Part shown: positions 43,923 to 53,167 of the stretch, piece after piece
How the letters are laid out: the number at the start of each line of letters is the position of its first letter
Numbering within the stretch: the first letter of the stretch is position 1
Source of the DNA: Lentzea cavernae
GTDB taxonomy: Bacteria; Actinomycetota; Actinomycetes; Mycobacteriales; Pseudonocardiaceae
Direction of reading: 5' to 3'
Assembly (NCBI RefSeq): GCF_014653695.1
Contig: NZ_BNAR01000001.1
Location: forward strand, 310,001 to 374,000
DNA: 64,000 nt
Notes under the pieces: model-generated
What the model was told of the DNA's origin: nothing
Database searches by the model: none
The model's input: only the letters and a program-made list of their open reading frames with translations
Program-made: the position numbers and the translations under genes

Positions 43923-44354
43923 GTGACCTCGCATCTCACCAAATTGAGCAACGACCAGGTGCACGCCTACGCGGTGTACTGCACGGCGGCGGAGGCCGTG
44001 CGGAAGACGATGCTCCCGGTGGAAGTGCGGTCCGAGCCGCGCCGCTACCGCCTGAACGTCGGCGGACGGTTGGTGCAGGTGTTCGGCAAGCGCTCCGACG
44101 AGTGGCAGCTGTCCGACGCACTGAAGCCGTTGGCACCGGACACCGACGCCGTGGTGTTCGTCGACCTCGAAGGGGAACGACCCGAGTTCTACCCGGTGCC
44201 CGCCGACTGGTTCCGCCAGGACGTGCAGAGGCGGTACGCGGAGTACGTGGCACGCGTCGGCACTCGCCCGAAGAACCCGGACAGCCGCCACTACGCGGTG
44301 CCGCCGTCCCACGTCGTGCGGTGGTGGGACAAGTGGGAGGTCCTCACCGGCTAG
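43923..44354 (+). CDS. Hypothetical protein
   Basis: This 143-residue protein is soluble and has no domain I can name. It holds DAVVFVDLEGERPEFYPVPAD followed by a WF pair, and ends HHVVRWWDKWEVLTG-like (SHVVRWWDKWEVLTG). The middle has a beta-rich pattern with many Arg and Glu. A loose resemblance to nuclease-like proteins (PEFYPVPADWF) is not enough for a call. The start GTG 43923 has GGAG directly before it; a TTG at 43944 is possible. The last 4 bases overlap the minus-strand gene at 44351. Confidence 0.5.
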   Translation: MTSHLTKLSNDQVHAYAVYCTAAEAVRKTMLPVEVRSEPRRYRLNVGGRLVQVFGKRSDEWQLSDALKPLAPDTDAVVFVDLEGERPEFYPVPADWFRQDVQRRYAEYVARVGTRPKNPDSRHYAVPPSHVVRWWDKWEVLTG

Positions 44355-44647
44355 AGGCGGGTGAGTCCTGACTGCAGCGGCAGCAGCGGCGCGGCCACCC
44401 GAGCCAGCGGTCCGCTCCGCACCACTCCCCCGTCCGGCCCCGCGAACGGCTCCGCCGGATCCAGCGAGTCCGGCATGCGAGCCCACACGGCCCACCGCTC
44501 GTCCCAGGCCTGGATCACGTCGAGATGCCCGCCGGGGAGAAACCGGGCCAGGTGCACCCCTGCGACCTGCCCGGTGTTCCCCAGCAACGGGAGCAGCCGG
44601 AAGCCGCCCTCCCGCCGCAACCTCTCGATCAGCTCCGCGCTGTCCAT
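44351..44647 (-). CDS. Hypothetical protein downstream of glpD
   Basis: The 98-residue protein is not recognised. It contains RLLPLLGNTGQVAGVHLARF and DVIQAWDERWAVWARMPDSL. Its ATG 44647 overlaps the glpD stop (44649-44651) closely, so it is probably translated with glpD. A role in glycerol metabolism is an inference only. Confidence 0.58.
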   Translation of the reverse strand: MDSAELIERLRREGGFRLLPLLGNTGQVAGVHLARFLPGGHLDVIQAWDERWAVWARMPDSLDPAEPFAGPDGGVVRSGPLARVAAPLLPLQSGLTRL

Positions 44648-44648
44648 C

Positions 44649-46259
44649 TCATCTCGCCGCCAACTCCGAGTCCGCCCGATAAGCCTCGACCGCAGCATCC
44701 CGTTCAGCGACCGACCACCCAAGCGGGCCGGCGATCAGATCAGCCACCTGGCCCGCAACCGATGCGCCGAAGTCCAGGTTCTCCATCGCGATCCGGGTCC
44801 GCCGCGCCAGCACGTCCTCCAGCCCCAGCGCGCCCTCGTGCGTCACGGCGTACACGATCTCCGCCGCCAGGTGTCCAGCCACAGGCGAAGCGAGCGCAGG
44901 GTCTTGCGCGACGAGGGCCAGCACGTCGGACACGGCCGAGCCGTAGCGGCGCAGCAGGCGCTCCACGGTGGACGTGGGCAGGCCGGACTCCACAGCGACT
45001 CGAGCCCGGTCCGCCCACAGCTCTTGGAAACCGACGGCGCCGCACAACGGCAGCCGGGCGGTCAGGGAGGGTGCCACCGCGCGGCCGAGGCCGGAGACCG
45101 CGGCGTTCACGACGTCGGCGGCCATCACGCGGTAGGTCGTGTACTTGCCGCCCGCGATGACGAAGAAGCCCGGCTCGGGTTGCGCCACGGCGTGTTCGCG
45201 GGAGAGCTTCGAGGTGTCGCTGGAGGCGCCGGCGAGCAGGGGGCGCAGGCCCGCGTACGTGCCGACCACGTCGTCCACCGACAGAGGCGACCGCAGCACG
45301 GCGTTCACGTGGTCGAGGATGTACGAGACGTCCTCCGCGGTGGCCGACACGTCTTCGGGTGCACCGGAGTACGGGGTGTCGGTGGTGCCGATGATCCAGT
45401 AGGCGCCCCAGGGGATCACGAACAGGACGGACTTCTCGGTCTGCGTGATCAGGCCGCCGTCGAGCTGGATCTTGGAGCGTTCGACCAGCACGTGCACGCC
45501 CTTGGACATCCGCACGTGGAACGGCGGGGTGCCGGGCGACATCGAGTTCAGCGAGTCGGTCCACACGCCGGTGGCGCTGATGACCCGCCTGGCCCGCACC
45601 ACGTGCGTGACGCCGGACAGCTCGTCGCGCACCGAGGCTCCGGAGACCCGGCCGTCCACCCGCAGCAGCGACGTCACCCGAGCCCGTGACACGACGGTGG
45701 CGCCGTGCTGGGCGGCGGTGCGTACCAACGTCGACACGAGTCGTGCGTCGTCCACTTGCGCGTCGTAGTAGCGAATGGCACCGGCGAAGGCCGCAGAGTC
45801 GACGGACGGTCCGACGGAAGCCATCCCCCGACGTGACAGGTGCCGGTGCATCGGCACAGCCCCGGCGCCGCCGATCGAGTCGTAGAGCAGCACGCCCGCG
45901 CCCACGTAGGCGCGTTCCCACTGCTTCTTCAGGGGGAAGAGGAACGGCACCGGCCGCACCAGGTGCGGTGCGAGCCGGCGCAGCAGCAGGCCGCGTTCCT
46001 TCAGAGCTTCCCGGACCAGCTTGAACTCCAGCTGCTCCAGGTACCGCAGCCCGCCGTGGACGAGCTTGCTGGACCGGCTCGACGTGCCCGCCGCCCAGTC
46101 GTCGGCCTCGACCAGGGCGACGGAGAGGCCGCGCGACGCCGCGTCGAGAGCAGCGCCCGCGCCGACCACACCGCCTCCGACGACGAGGACGTCGAACTCC
46201 GTGCTGCCCAGCGCTTCGAGCGATCGGGCGCGACGAGCCGGATCCAGCCTTGCGAACAA
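44649..46259 (-). CDS. glpD: Glycerol-3-phosphate dehydrogenase (FAD)
   Basis: The 536-residue flavoenzyme oxidises glycerol-3-phosphate to dihydroxyacetone phosphate and passes electrons to quinones. The FAD motif VLVVGGGVVGAGAALDAASR lies at about 25-44, and the GlpD marks WAAGTSSRSSKLVHGGLRYL and WGAYWIIGTTDTPYSG follow. It is the last main gene of the minus-strand glpFKD operon. The start ATG 46259 is 16 bp after the glpK stop. Confidence 0.95.
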   Translation of the reverse strand: MFARLDPARRARSLEALGSTEFDVLVVGGGVVGAGAALDAASRGLSVALVEADDWAAGTSSRSSKLVHGGLRYLEQLEFKLVREALKERGLLLRRLAPHLVRPVPFLFPLKKQWERAYVGAGVLLYDSIGGAGAVPMHRHLSRRGMASVGPSVDSAAFAGAIRYYDAQVDDARLVSTLVRTAAQHGATVVSRARVTSLLRVDGRVSGASVRDELSGVTHVVRARRVISATGVWTDSLNSMSPGTPPFHVRMSKGVHVLVERSKIQLDGGLITQTEKSVLFVIPWGAYWIIGTTDTPYSGAPEDVSATAEDVSYILDHVNAVLRSPLSVDDVVGTYAGLRPLLAGASSDTSKLSREHAVAQPEPGFFVIAGGKYTTYRVMAADVVNAAVSGLGRAVAPSLTARLPLCGAVGFQELWADRARVAVESGLPTSTVERLLRRYGSAVSDVLALVAQDPALASPVAGHLAAEIVYAVTHEGALGLEDVLARRTRIAMENLDFGASVAGQVADLIAGPLGWSVAERDAAVEAYRADSELAAR

Positions 46260-46275
46260 CTTCAGCTCCTAAGGG

Positions 46276-47793
46276 CTAGCGAACGTCGGCGTCGACCCAG
46301 TCGAACGACTTGGTGACGGCCTTCTTCCAGTTGCGGTACTCGCGCTCGCGCTCGTCGGCCGCGAGTTCCGGCGTCCAGCGCTTGTCCTCGGACCAGTTGG
46401 CGCGCAGCTCGTCGAGCGACGACCAGTAGCCGACGGCCAGGCCGGCGGCGTAGGCGGCACCGAGGGCGGTCGTCTCCGCGACCACCGGACGCACGACCGG
46501 CACGTCGAGCACGTCCGCCTGGAACTGCATCAGCAGCTCGTTGGCGACCATGCCGCCGTCGACCTTCAGCTCGGTCAGCGGCACGCCGGAGTCGGCGTTC
46601 ATCGCGTCCAGCACCTCACGGGTCTGGAACGCCGTCGCCTCCAGCACGGCGCGGGCGAGGTGGCCCTTGTTGACGAACCGGGTCAGGCCGACCACAGCGC
46701 CACGCGCGTCCGCACGCCAGTACGGCGCGAACAGGCCCGAGAACGCCGGCACGAAGTACGCGCCGCCGTTGTCCTCGACGGACGCGGCCAGCGTCTCGAT
46801 CTCCGCGGCCGAGCCGATGATGCCGAGGTTGTCGCGCAGCCACTGCACCAGCGAACCGGTGACGGCGATGGAGCCTTCCAGCGCGTAGACGGGAGCCTCG
46901 TCGCCGATCTTGTAGCAGACGGTCGTGAGCAGACCGTTCTTCGAGGCGACCTTCTCGGTACCGGTGTTCAGCAGCATGAAGTTGCCGGTGCCGTAGGTGT
47001 TCTTGGCGGTGCCGGGCTCGTAGCAGGCCTGGCCGAACGTCGCCGCCTGCTGGTCGCCGAGGATGCCCGCGATCGGCACGCCCTTGAGCACACCGCCGGG
47101 GCCGCCGTTGCCGTAGACCTCGGAGGAGGAGCGGATCTCCGGCAGCATGGACAGCGGGATGCCCATGTCGGAAGCGATCTCCGCGTCCCACTGCAGCGTG
47201 TCGAGGTCCATCAGCATGGTCCGCGACGCGTTGGTGACGTCCGTGGCGTGCACACCGCCGTTGGGGCCGCCGGTGAGGTTCCACAGCGTCCACGTGTCGG
47301 TGTTGCCGAACAGCAGGTCGCCGGCCTCGGCGCGCTCACGGGCGCCCTCGACGTTGTCGAGGATCCAGCGGATCTTGGGGCCGGAGAAGTAGGTCGCCAG
47401 GGGCAACCCGACCTTCGCCTTGTAGCGCTCCGCGCCGCCGCCGAGGGCGCCGAGCTCCTCGACGATCGCCTGCGTGCGGGTGTCCTGCCAGACGATCGCG
47501 TTGTAGACGGGTTCGCCGGTGTTCTTGTCCCACACCACCGCGGTCTCGCGCTGGTTGGTGATGCCGACGGCCGCGAGGTCGCCGGTGTTGAGGTCGGCGG
47601 TGGAGAGCGCCTGGCCGATCACGAACCGGGTGTTCTCCGAGATCTCGACCGGGTTGTGCTCGACCCAGCCGGCTCTCGGGAAGATCTGCTCGTGCTCCTT
47701 CTGGCCCACGGCGACGATGGAGCCGCTGTGGTCGAAGATGATCGCCCGCGTGCTGGTCGTGCCCTGGTCGACGGCGAGAACGTACTGCGTCAT
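46276..47793 (-). CDS. glpK: Glycerol kinase
   Basis: The 505-residue FGGY kinase phosphorylates glycerol. The N-terminal [20 protein letters not shown] is the phosphate-binding loop of glycerol kinases. [31 protein letters not shown] and [20 protein letters not shown] are typical. The start ATG 47793 follows GGAAAGGA-like sequence. It lies between glpF and glpD. A second kinase gene (49589-51097) lies on the other strand. Confidence 0.96.
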   Translation of the reverse strand: MTQYVLAVDQGTTSTRAIIFDHSGSIVAVGQKEHEQIFPRAGWVEHNPVEISENTRFVIGQALSTADLNTGDLAAVGITNQRETAVVWDKNTGEPVYNAIVWQDTRTQAIVEELGALGGGAERYKAKVGLPLATYFSGPKIRWILDNVEGARERAEAGDLLFGNTDTWTLWNLTGGPNGGVHATDVTNASRTMLMDLDTLQWDAEIASDMGIPLSMLPEIRSSSEVYGNGGPGGVLKGVPIAGILGDQQAATFGQACYEPGTAKNTYGTGNFMLLNTGTEKVASKNGLLTTVCYKIGDEAPVYALEGSIAVTGSLVQWLRDNLGIIGSAAEIETLAASVEDNGGAYFVPAFSGLFAPYWRADARGAVVGLTRFVNKGHLARAVLEATAFQTREVLDAMNADSGVPLTELKVDGGMVANELLMQFQADVLDVPVVRPVVAETTALGAAYAAGLAVGYWSSLDELRANWSEDKRWTPELAADEREREYRNWKKAVTKSFDWVDADVR

Positions 47794-47815
47794 CGAAGAA
47801 GTCCTTTCCGGAGTG

Positions 47816-48571
47816 TCAGAACGCGATGGAAGCGATCACACCGGCGAGCGCGCCACCGATGATCGGGCCGACGACGGGCACCCAGGCATAACTCCAGTCG
47901 GAGTCCTTCTTGCCGATCTCCTGGCCCTCGGAGCCCTTGTAGGCCATGGGGAGCAGGGCGTGCGCGATGCGCGGGCCGAGGTCGCGGGCCGGGTTGATCG
48001 CGTAACCGGTCGGGCCGCCGAGGGAGGCGCCGATACCGACGACGAGCAGCGCGACGGCCAGCGGGCCGAGCTGCGACGGGGTCTTGGCGAACGCGAGGAC
48101 CACGAAGACGAGGACGAACGTGCCGATGATCTCGCACACCAGGTTCCAGGCGTAGCTGCGGATCGCCGGGCCGGTCGAGAAGACGGCGAGCTTGAGACCG
48201 TGGTCGTTGGTCTCCTCGAAGTGCGGCTTGTAGGCGAGCCAGGCGACCACGGCGCCGAGGAACGCGCCGAGCATCTCGCCGGCGAAGTAGACGAGCGTCG
48301 AGCCGAAGCCGACCGGAACACCAGGGGCGTACTCGGCCGCACCACTGGAGAGAATGCCGATCGTCACCGCCGGGTTGAGGTGCGCGCCCGACTTGAAGGC
48401 GACGTACACACCGGCGAAGACACCGATACCCCAGCCGAAGTTGATCAACAGCCAACCGCCGTCGAAGCCCTTCGACTTGGCGAGCAGCACGTTGGCCACC
48501 ACGCCCGCACCCATCAACAGCAAGATGGCCGTGCCGAGCACCTCACTGAGGAACACTGACCCGAGACCCAC
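47816..48571 (-). CDS. glpF: Glycerol facilitator (aquaglyceroporin)
   Basis: The 251-residue MIP-family channel has six membrane helices and both half-helix motifs, HLNPAVTIG and [13 protein letters not shown]. The Asp after the second NPAR is typical of glycerol rather than pure water channels. The long polar insert ([20 protein letters not shown]) also fits. The GTG 48571 start has GGGAGG upstream. It is the first gene of the operon, downstream of the IclR-type boxes. Confidence 0.93.
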   Translation of the reverse strand: MGLGSVFLSEVLGTAILLLMGAGVVANVLLAKSKGFDGGWLLINFGWGIGVFAGVYVAFKSGAHLNPAVTIGILSSGAAEYAPGVPVGFGSTLVYFAGEMLGAFLGAVVAWLAYKPHFEETNDHGLKLAVFSTGPAIRSYAWNLVCEIIGTFVLVFVVLAFAKTPSQLGPLAVALLVVGIGASLGGPTGYAINPARDLGPRIAHALLPMAYKGSEGQEIGKKDSDWSYAWVPVVGPIIGGALAGVIASIAF

Positions 48572-48661
48572 GCTGGCCTCCCATTCGACTCTGAACGGCT
48601 GATCACCCCGTGGTGATTGACGCGGAACGTATGAGCGTCTGAACGCCTGTTCAACAGGAGC

Positions 48662-48680
48662 TGTTCGACAATGTCGACAC
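48662..48680. promoter_or_regulatory. IclR/GylR-type operator 1
   Basis: TGTTCGACAATGTCGACAC contains a perfect TCGACA-A-TGTCGA dyad. It is 91 bp upstream of the glpF start. An almost identical element stands 108 bp away in front of the regulator gene. Confidence 0.75.
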
Positions 48681-48769
48681 CTGCAGCCCCCGAAGGTGTG
48701 ACCGACCGGTCACGCTGCGCGCAGACAAGGCGATTCAGGGCTGTGTCCAGGGGTGATGGGCGCCGTAGC

Positions 48770-48788
48770 TGTTCGACATTGCCGACAC
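48770..48788. promoter_or_regulatory. IclR/GylR-type operator 2
   Basis: TGTTCGACATTGCCGACAC matches operator 1 at 17 of 19 positions. It ends 13 bp before the TACGTT hexamer of the regulator promoter, a good place for autorepression. Confidence 0.7.
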
Positions 48789-48801
48789 GGGTCGTCTCAA
48801 T

Positions 48802-48807
48802 TACGTT
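48802..48807 (+). promoter_or_regulatory. -10 element of the IclR-family gene
   Basis: TACGTT stands exactly 6 bases before GTG 48814 and no ribosome site is present, giving a leaderless start. Confidence 0.5.
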
Positions 48808-48813
48808 GCTCGC

Positions 48814-49578
48814 GTGCCGGGACCCATCCAGTCGATCGAACGAGCCGCAGCCGTGCTGCGGCTCCTGGCGCGCGGCTCCGGCCACCACGGTCTCACGGAG
48901 ATAGCCGACTCGCTCGGTCTGGCGCGGGGCACCGCGCACGGGATTCTCCGCACGCTGCAACGGGTCGAGTTCGTCGAGCAGGACCAGACGACCGGCCGCT
49001 ACCGGCTCGGCGCGGCGCTGCTGCACCTCGGCACGTCCTACCTCGACGCGAACGAACTGCGTTCTCGATCGATCAACTGGGCCGACACCCTTGCCGCGCG
49101 GTCGGGTCAGGAGGTACGGATCGGCATGCACCACGACGGTGCCGTGCTCGTCGTGCACCACGTGTTCCGGCCAGACGACTCGGTGCAGACGCTCGGCATC
49201 GGCGCCATGCTGCCGTTGCACGCCACCGCGCTCGGCAAGGTGCTGCTCGCCTACGACCCGGACCTGTCGGCGGCCGCACGCCGGCGGGAGCTGACGTCGT
49301 TGACGCGCAGGACGATCACGCGCACCCAGATGCTGGAGCGCGTGCTGACCGAGGTGCGCGGGCAGGGCTGGGCGGGCGAGGCCGAGGAGTACATGCCGGG
49401 CGAGGCCAGCATCGCCGCGCCGATCCGGATCCCCGGCGGGCTCGTGATCGGCGCGATCGGCATCTCCGGCGCGGCGGACCGCCTGTGCGACTCGGCGGGC
49501 CGTCCGCGTGCGACGCTGGTGCGCCAGGTCGTGCAGGCCGCGGAATCCGTCACCACCTCGCTTGTCGACGAGAACTGA
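48814..49578 (+). CDS. IclR-family regulator of glycerol genes (GylR-like)
   Basis: This 254-residue protein has a winged helix-turn-helix (LTEIADSLGLARGTAHGILR, about 27-46) and an IclR effector domain (ALLHLGTSYLDANELRSRSI, LPLHATALGKVLLAYDPD, SIAAPIRIPGGLVIGAIGIS). It resembles GylR, which represses glycerol operons in streptomycetes and is released by glycerol-3-phosphate. The paired 19-bp boxes and the flanking glp genes support this. It is transcribed with the second glycerol kinase. Confidence 0.9.
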   Translation: MPGPIQSIERAAAVLRLLARGSGHHGLTEIADSLGLARGTAHGILRTLQRVEFVEQDQTTGRYRLGAALLHLGTSYLDANELRSRSINWADTLAARSGQEVRIGMHHDGAVLVVHHVFRPDDSVQTLGIGAMLPLHATALGKVLLAYDPDLSAAARRRELTSLTRRTITRTQMLERVLTEVRGQGWAGEAEEYMPGEASIAAPIRIPGGLVIGAIGISGAADRLCDSAGRPRATLVRQVVQAAESVTTSLVDEN

Positions 49579-49588
49579 GGGGCTCGCC

Positions 49589-51097
49589 GTGCAACGGTTC
49601 GTCATGGCCATCGACCAGGGCACGACGTCGACGCGCTGCATCGTGTTCGACCAGAACGCCCGCCTCGTCGCGGTCGCCCAGCGCGAGCACCGGCAGTACC
49701 ACCCGCGGCCGGGCTGGGTGGAGCAGGACGCCGTGGAGATCTGGCGCAACGTCGACCGGATCGTGCCGCAGGCGTTGCGGCAGGCGGGGATCACCGCCGA
49801 GCAGGTCGTCGCGATGGGCATCACGAACCAGCGCGAGACGTTCGTGCTGTGGGACCGGCACACGGGTGTCCCCATTGGACGCGCGATCGTCTGGGAGGAC
49901 ATCCGCACCGAGGACCTCGTCGCCGAACTGGGCAAGAAGCCGGGCATCGAGGAGGTCCGCGACCGGTGCGGTCTGCCGCTGGCGACCTACTTCTCGGCGC
50001 CGTCGTTGCGGTGGATGCTCGACAACGTGGCCGGGCTGCGCGCCAAAGCCGAGCGCGGCGACGTGCTGTTCGGCACCATGGACACCTGGCTGATCTGGAA
50101 CCTCACCGGCGGTGTCAACGGCGGCCTGCACGTGACGGACGTGACCAACGCGTCGCGGACGATGCTGATGAACCTCTCGACGCGGCAATGGGATCCGATG
50201 CTGCTGGAGTTCTTCGGCGTGCCGTCGGTGATCCTGCCGGAGATCCGCCCGTCGACGGAGATCAGCGGTGTCACGACGCGCGTGGTGCCGGGCATCTCGA
50301 TCACGGCGGCGCTGGGCGACCAGCACGCGGCGCTGTTCGGGCAGACGTGCTTCGAGAAGGGATCGATCAAGGGCACGTACGGCACCGGCGGGTTCCTGTT
50401 GATGAACACCGGCGACGAACTGGTGCGCTCGAAGCACGGTCTGCTGACCACGATCGGCTACCAGATCGGCGGCGAACCGGCGTACGCGCTGGAGGGGTCG
50501 ATCGCCGTGGCCGGGTCGCTGGTGCAGTGGTTCCGCGACAACCTCGGGCTGATCCACTCCGCGCCGGAGATCGAGACGCTGGCGCGCACCGTGAAGGACA
50601 ACGGCGGCTGCTACATCGTGCCGGCGTTCTCCGGCCTCTTCGCGCCGCACTGGCTCTCGCAGGCGCGCGGACTTGTCGTCGGGCTGACGTCGTACATCAA
50701 CAAGGGGCACCTGGCGCGTGCCGTGCTGGAGGCGACCGGCTGGCAGACGCGGGAGGTCGTCGACGCGATGAACGCCGACCTCGGCGCGCCTACCCCGGTG
50801 CTGAAGGTGGACGGCGGCATGACGGCCGACCACCTGCTCATGCAGTTCATCGCGGACGTGCTGGACATCCCCGTGCAGCGGCCCCTGGTCGCCGAGACCG
50901 TGTCGCTGGGCGCCGCCTACGCCGCGGGGCTGGCCGCCGGGTACTGGCCGGACCTGGAGGGGCTGCGGCGCAACTGGCACCTGGCCGCGCGCTGGAACCC
51001 GGTGATGGACGCGCAGCACCGCGAGAACGAGTACGCGAACTGGAAGCGGGCCGTGGAACTCACGTTCGCGTGGGCCCGCTCCAGTCCGTCCACTTAG
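49589..51097 (+). CDS. glpK: Second glycerol kinase
   Basis: This 502-residue kinase keeps the FGGY-fold motifs ([55 protein letters not shown]). It is clearly a different copy from the glpFKD kinase. The start GTG 49589 has GAGGGG 6 bases upstream and stands 10 bp after the IclR gene, so the two form an operon. It could give a differently regulated enzyme, or use a related polyol. The stop overlaps the pepP stop on the other strand by 4 bases. Confidence 0.94.
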   Translation: MQRFVMAIDQGTTSTRCIVFDQNARLVAVAQREHRQYHPRPGWVEQDAVEIWRNVDRIVPQALRQAGITAEQVVAMGITNQRETFVLWDRHTGVPIGRAIVWEDIRTEDLVAELGKKPGIEEVRDRCGLPLATYFSAPSLRWMLDNVAGLRAKAERGDVLFGTMDTWLIWNLTGGVNGGLHVTDVTNASRTMLMNLSTRQWDPMLLEFFGVPSVILPEIRPSTEISGVTTRVVPGISITAALGDQHAALFGQTCFEKGSIKGTYGTGGFLLMNTGDELVRSKHGLLTTIGYQIGGEPAYALEGSIAVAGSLVQWFRDNLGLIHSAPEIETLARTVKDNGGCYIVPAFSGLFAPHWLSQARGLVVGLTSYINKGHLARAVLEATGWQTREVVDAMNADLGAPTPVLKVDGGMTADHLLMQFIADVLDIPVQRPLVAETVSLGAAYAAGLAAGYWPDLEGLRRNWHLAARWNPVMDAQHRENEYANWKRAVELTFAWARSSPST

Positions 51098-52524
51098 GAG
51101 CGCTGCTTGCGCACCCAGGCGGCCACGTCGTCCGCCTCGATCGGCAACGAGTCCGACAGGACGTCGGCGCCCGTCGAGGTGACGACCAGGTCGTCCTCGA
51201 TGCGCACGCCGATGCCGCGCAGCTCCGGCGGCAGCGTCTCGTCGTTCGGGTGGAAGTACAGGCCGGGCTCGACCGTGAGCGCCATGCCGCGCTCCAGGAT
51301 GCCCTGCTGGTAGGTCTCCTGGCGGGCGTCGGCGCAGTCGTGCACGTCGAGGCCGAGGAAGTGCCCGGTGCCGCAGACGATGTAGCGGCGGTGGTGCTGG
51401 CCGGACGGGTCCAGCGCCTTGTCGACGCTGACGGGCAGCAGGCCCCAGTCGTGCAGGCCCTCGGCGAGCACGCGCATGGCGGTGTGGTGGAAGGCGCTGT
51501 AGTCGTTGCCGGGCCGCACTTCCGCGAGCGCCGCCACGTGCGACCTGTGCACGAGGTCGTACACCTGGCGCTGCGGCTCGCTGAACTCACCGCTCACCGG
51601 GAACGTGCGGGTGACGTCGGCCGTGTAGAGCGAGTTCATCTCGACACCGGCGTCGAGCAGCAGCAGGTCGGCGTCGTTGACACGGCCGTCGCAACGCGTC
51701 CAGTGCAGCACCGGGGCGTGCGGGCCGGCGGCGACGATCGAGGTGTAGCCGGGGCCCTTGCCCTCGGTGCGGGCACGGCGGTCGAACGTGCCCTGCAGCC
51801 AGCGCTCTCCCCCTCCGCGCACGGCCTGACCGAGCTCCATGGCCACGTCGGCGAAGCCCTTCACCGACGCGTCGACGGCCTGGCGGAGCTGGTCGACCTC
51901 CCAGTCGTCCTTGATGCGCCGCAGCTCGGCGAGCACGGTGCGCAGCTCGTCGCTGTGCGAGCCGGTCAGCGCGTCGAGCAACGGGTCGACGCCCTTGGCG
52001 ACGAGCGTCTCGGGGTGGCGGCCGCGCAGGGCGTTCGCCAGGTCCTCGATCGGGCGGGCCGTGATGCCGAGCGCGCCACCCCACTCCTTCGGGCCGGCGG
52101 CGGCGCCGATCCAGAACGGGCTGCGGTCGGCGTCGCCGAAGAAGTCGACGCTGTGGGTCTCGGACGGCACCGGCACGAACAGCGTGGCGTCGTCGTCGGT
52201 CAGCACCAGCACGGCGCCCTCGACCTGGCAGCCGGTCAGCCACACGAAGTCGCTGTCGGCGCGGAACTCGTGGAACGTGTCGTTCGACCGCACGTGCGCC
52301 CGCCCGGCGGCCAGCGCGATCCGCTTGCCGGGAAGCGCCGCGGTGAGCCTGGCTCGGTGGGCCGCGGCCGCCTCGGCGGTGCCGTGGGGCAGGTCGACGG
52401 AGCTGTCCCATTCACCCCAGCCGTCGCGGATGTACGTGCGGAAACCGTCCGCGTCCACCAGTTTCGCCATGTCACGGCGTGTCCGAGCCAATTCGGGTCC
52501 TTCCAGAGTGGTCCTTGCTACCAC
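51094..52524 (-). CDS. pepP: Aminopeptidase P (Xaa-Pro aminopeptidase, M24B)
   Basis: The 476-residue metallopeptidase removes N-terminal residues before proline. The five ligands of the di-metal site are visible: LLLDAGVEMNSLYTADVTRT (two Asp), GTGHFLGLDVHD (His), LTVEPGLYF (Glu) and GIGVRIEDDLVVT (Glu). The N-terminal domain is the creatinase-like fold. The start is GTG 52524 behind AGGAGGGAGG. It has no signal and should be cytosolic. Confidence 0.94.
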   Translation of the reverse strand: MVARTTLEGPELARTRRDMAKLVDADGFRTYIRDGWGEWDSSVDLPHGTAEAAAAHRARLTAALPGKRIALAAGRAHVRSNDTFHEFRADSDFVWLTGCQVEGAVLVLTDDDATLFVPVPSETHSVDFFGDADRSPFWIGAAAGPKEWGGALGITARPIEDLANALRGRHPETLVAKGVDPLLDALTGSHSDELRTVLAELRRIKDDWEVDQLRQAVDASVKGFADVAMELGQAVRGGGERWLQGTFDRRARTEGKGPGYTSIVAAGPHAPVLHWTRCDGRVNDADLLLLDAGVEMNSLYTADVTRTFPVSGEFSEPQRQVYDLVHRSHVAALAEVRPGNDYSAFHHTAMRVLAEGLHDWGLLPVSVDKALDPSGQHHRRYIVCGTGHFLGLDVHDCADARQETYQQGILERGMALTVEPGLYFHPNDETLPPELRGIGVRIEDDLVVTSTGADVLSDSLPIEADDVAAWVRKQRS

Positions 52525-52563
52525 CCTCCCTCCTGCCGGAGCGGTCCTGCCAATCCCAGTTGG

Positions 52564-52582
52564 CCATAGCTTCGGGCTATGG
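52564..52582. promoter_or_regulatory. Inverted repeat in the divergent pepP/lipoprotein promoter
   Basis: CCATAGC (52564-52570) and GCTATGG (52576-52582) are perfect 7-bp complements around TTCGG. The TAGCTT at 52567-52572 sits 6 bases before A52579, so transcription of the lipoprotein gene may start at 52579. The dyad would then cover the -10 region. Confidence 0.5.
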
Positions 52583-52645
52583 AACTTCAGAAGGTGTATC
52601 CACCGGACGGCGGCACGCCCCTACCTACTGGAGGAGGCATCCGCC

Positions 52646-53164
52646 ATGAACCGAATCCGCATCTACCTGATGGCCGTCGCCGCGCTCGCGGCCTGCGGTC
52701 AGCCGCCCCCGCCCAGTTCGCCGCCGCCGGTGCGGCCTGTCGAGGTCGCCACCACGACGACCAGCCAGTCCACGACGACGACCACGACAACCGACGCGGC
52801 ACCGCCTGCGACCACCACGACACCACCGCCGAAACCACCGCCACGCGTCACCACCACGACGACGAAGCCACCACCACCGCCACCGAAACCTCCGGACCGC
52901 CTGGTGCTCACCCCGGAGCTGCGCGGTTCGATCGAGTCTCAGACCGGGATCGCGTTCTCTCAGTCCTGGACGCAGACCACGGGGCGCTTCGGGGAGTTCT
53001 GTCCCGATGACAAGCCGTGCGTCGGATACACACGAGTCGTCGAGGCGTCACCCGACGTCCCTGGGGACTGCACCGTCGTCAGCATCAAGGTGCCCGACCC
53101 CCTGTTCGTGGGTGGCAAGATCGCGTTCAGGGTCAACAACGACATCAACTGCGCCGGGGCGTGA
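52646..53164 (+). CDS. Secreted lipoprotein with Pro/Thr-rich linker
   Basis: The 172-residue protein has a lipoprotein signal ending LAAC (Cys at about 17), then a long Pro/Thr spacer (about 20-88) that reaches through the wall. The small globular domain has CPDDKPC and DCTVVSIKVPDP with a final NDINCAGA, giving four cysteines and probably two disulfides. I do not recognise the fold. The start ATG has GAGGAGG upstream. The next gene starts 3 bp after its stop. Confidence 0.75.
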   Translation: MNRIRIYLMAVAALAACGQPPPPSSPPPVRPVEVATTTTSQSTTTTTTTDAAPPATTTTPPPKPPPRVTTTTTKPPPPPPKPPDRLVLTPELRGSIESQTGIAFSQSWTQTTGRFGEFCPDDKPCVGYTRVVEASPDVPGDCTVVSIKVPDPLFVGGKIAFRVNNDINCAGA

Positions 53165-53167
53165 ATC

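Noticed and set aside
52579..53010. A 143-codon frame starting at the probable transcription start before the lipoprotein gene
   Set aside because: It runs out of frame through the lipoprotein gene and its product looks like random Arg/His/Pro-rich sequence. The lipoprotein frame has a signal peptide and ribosome site.
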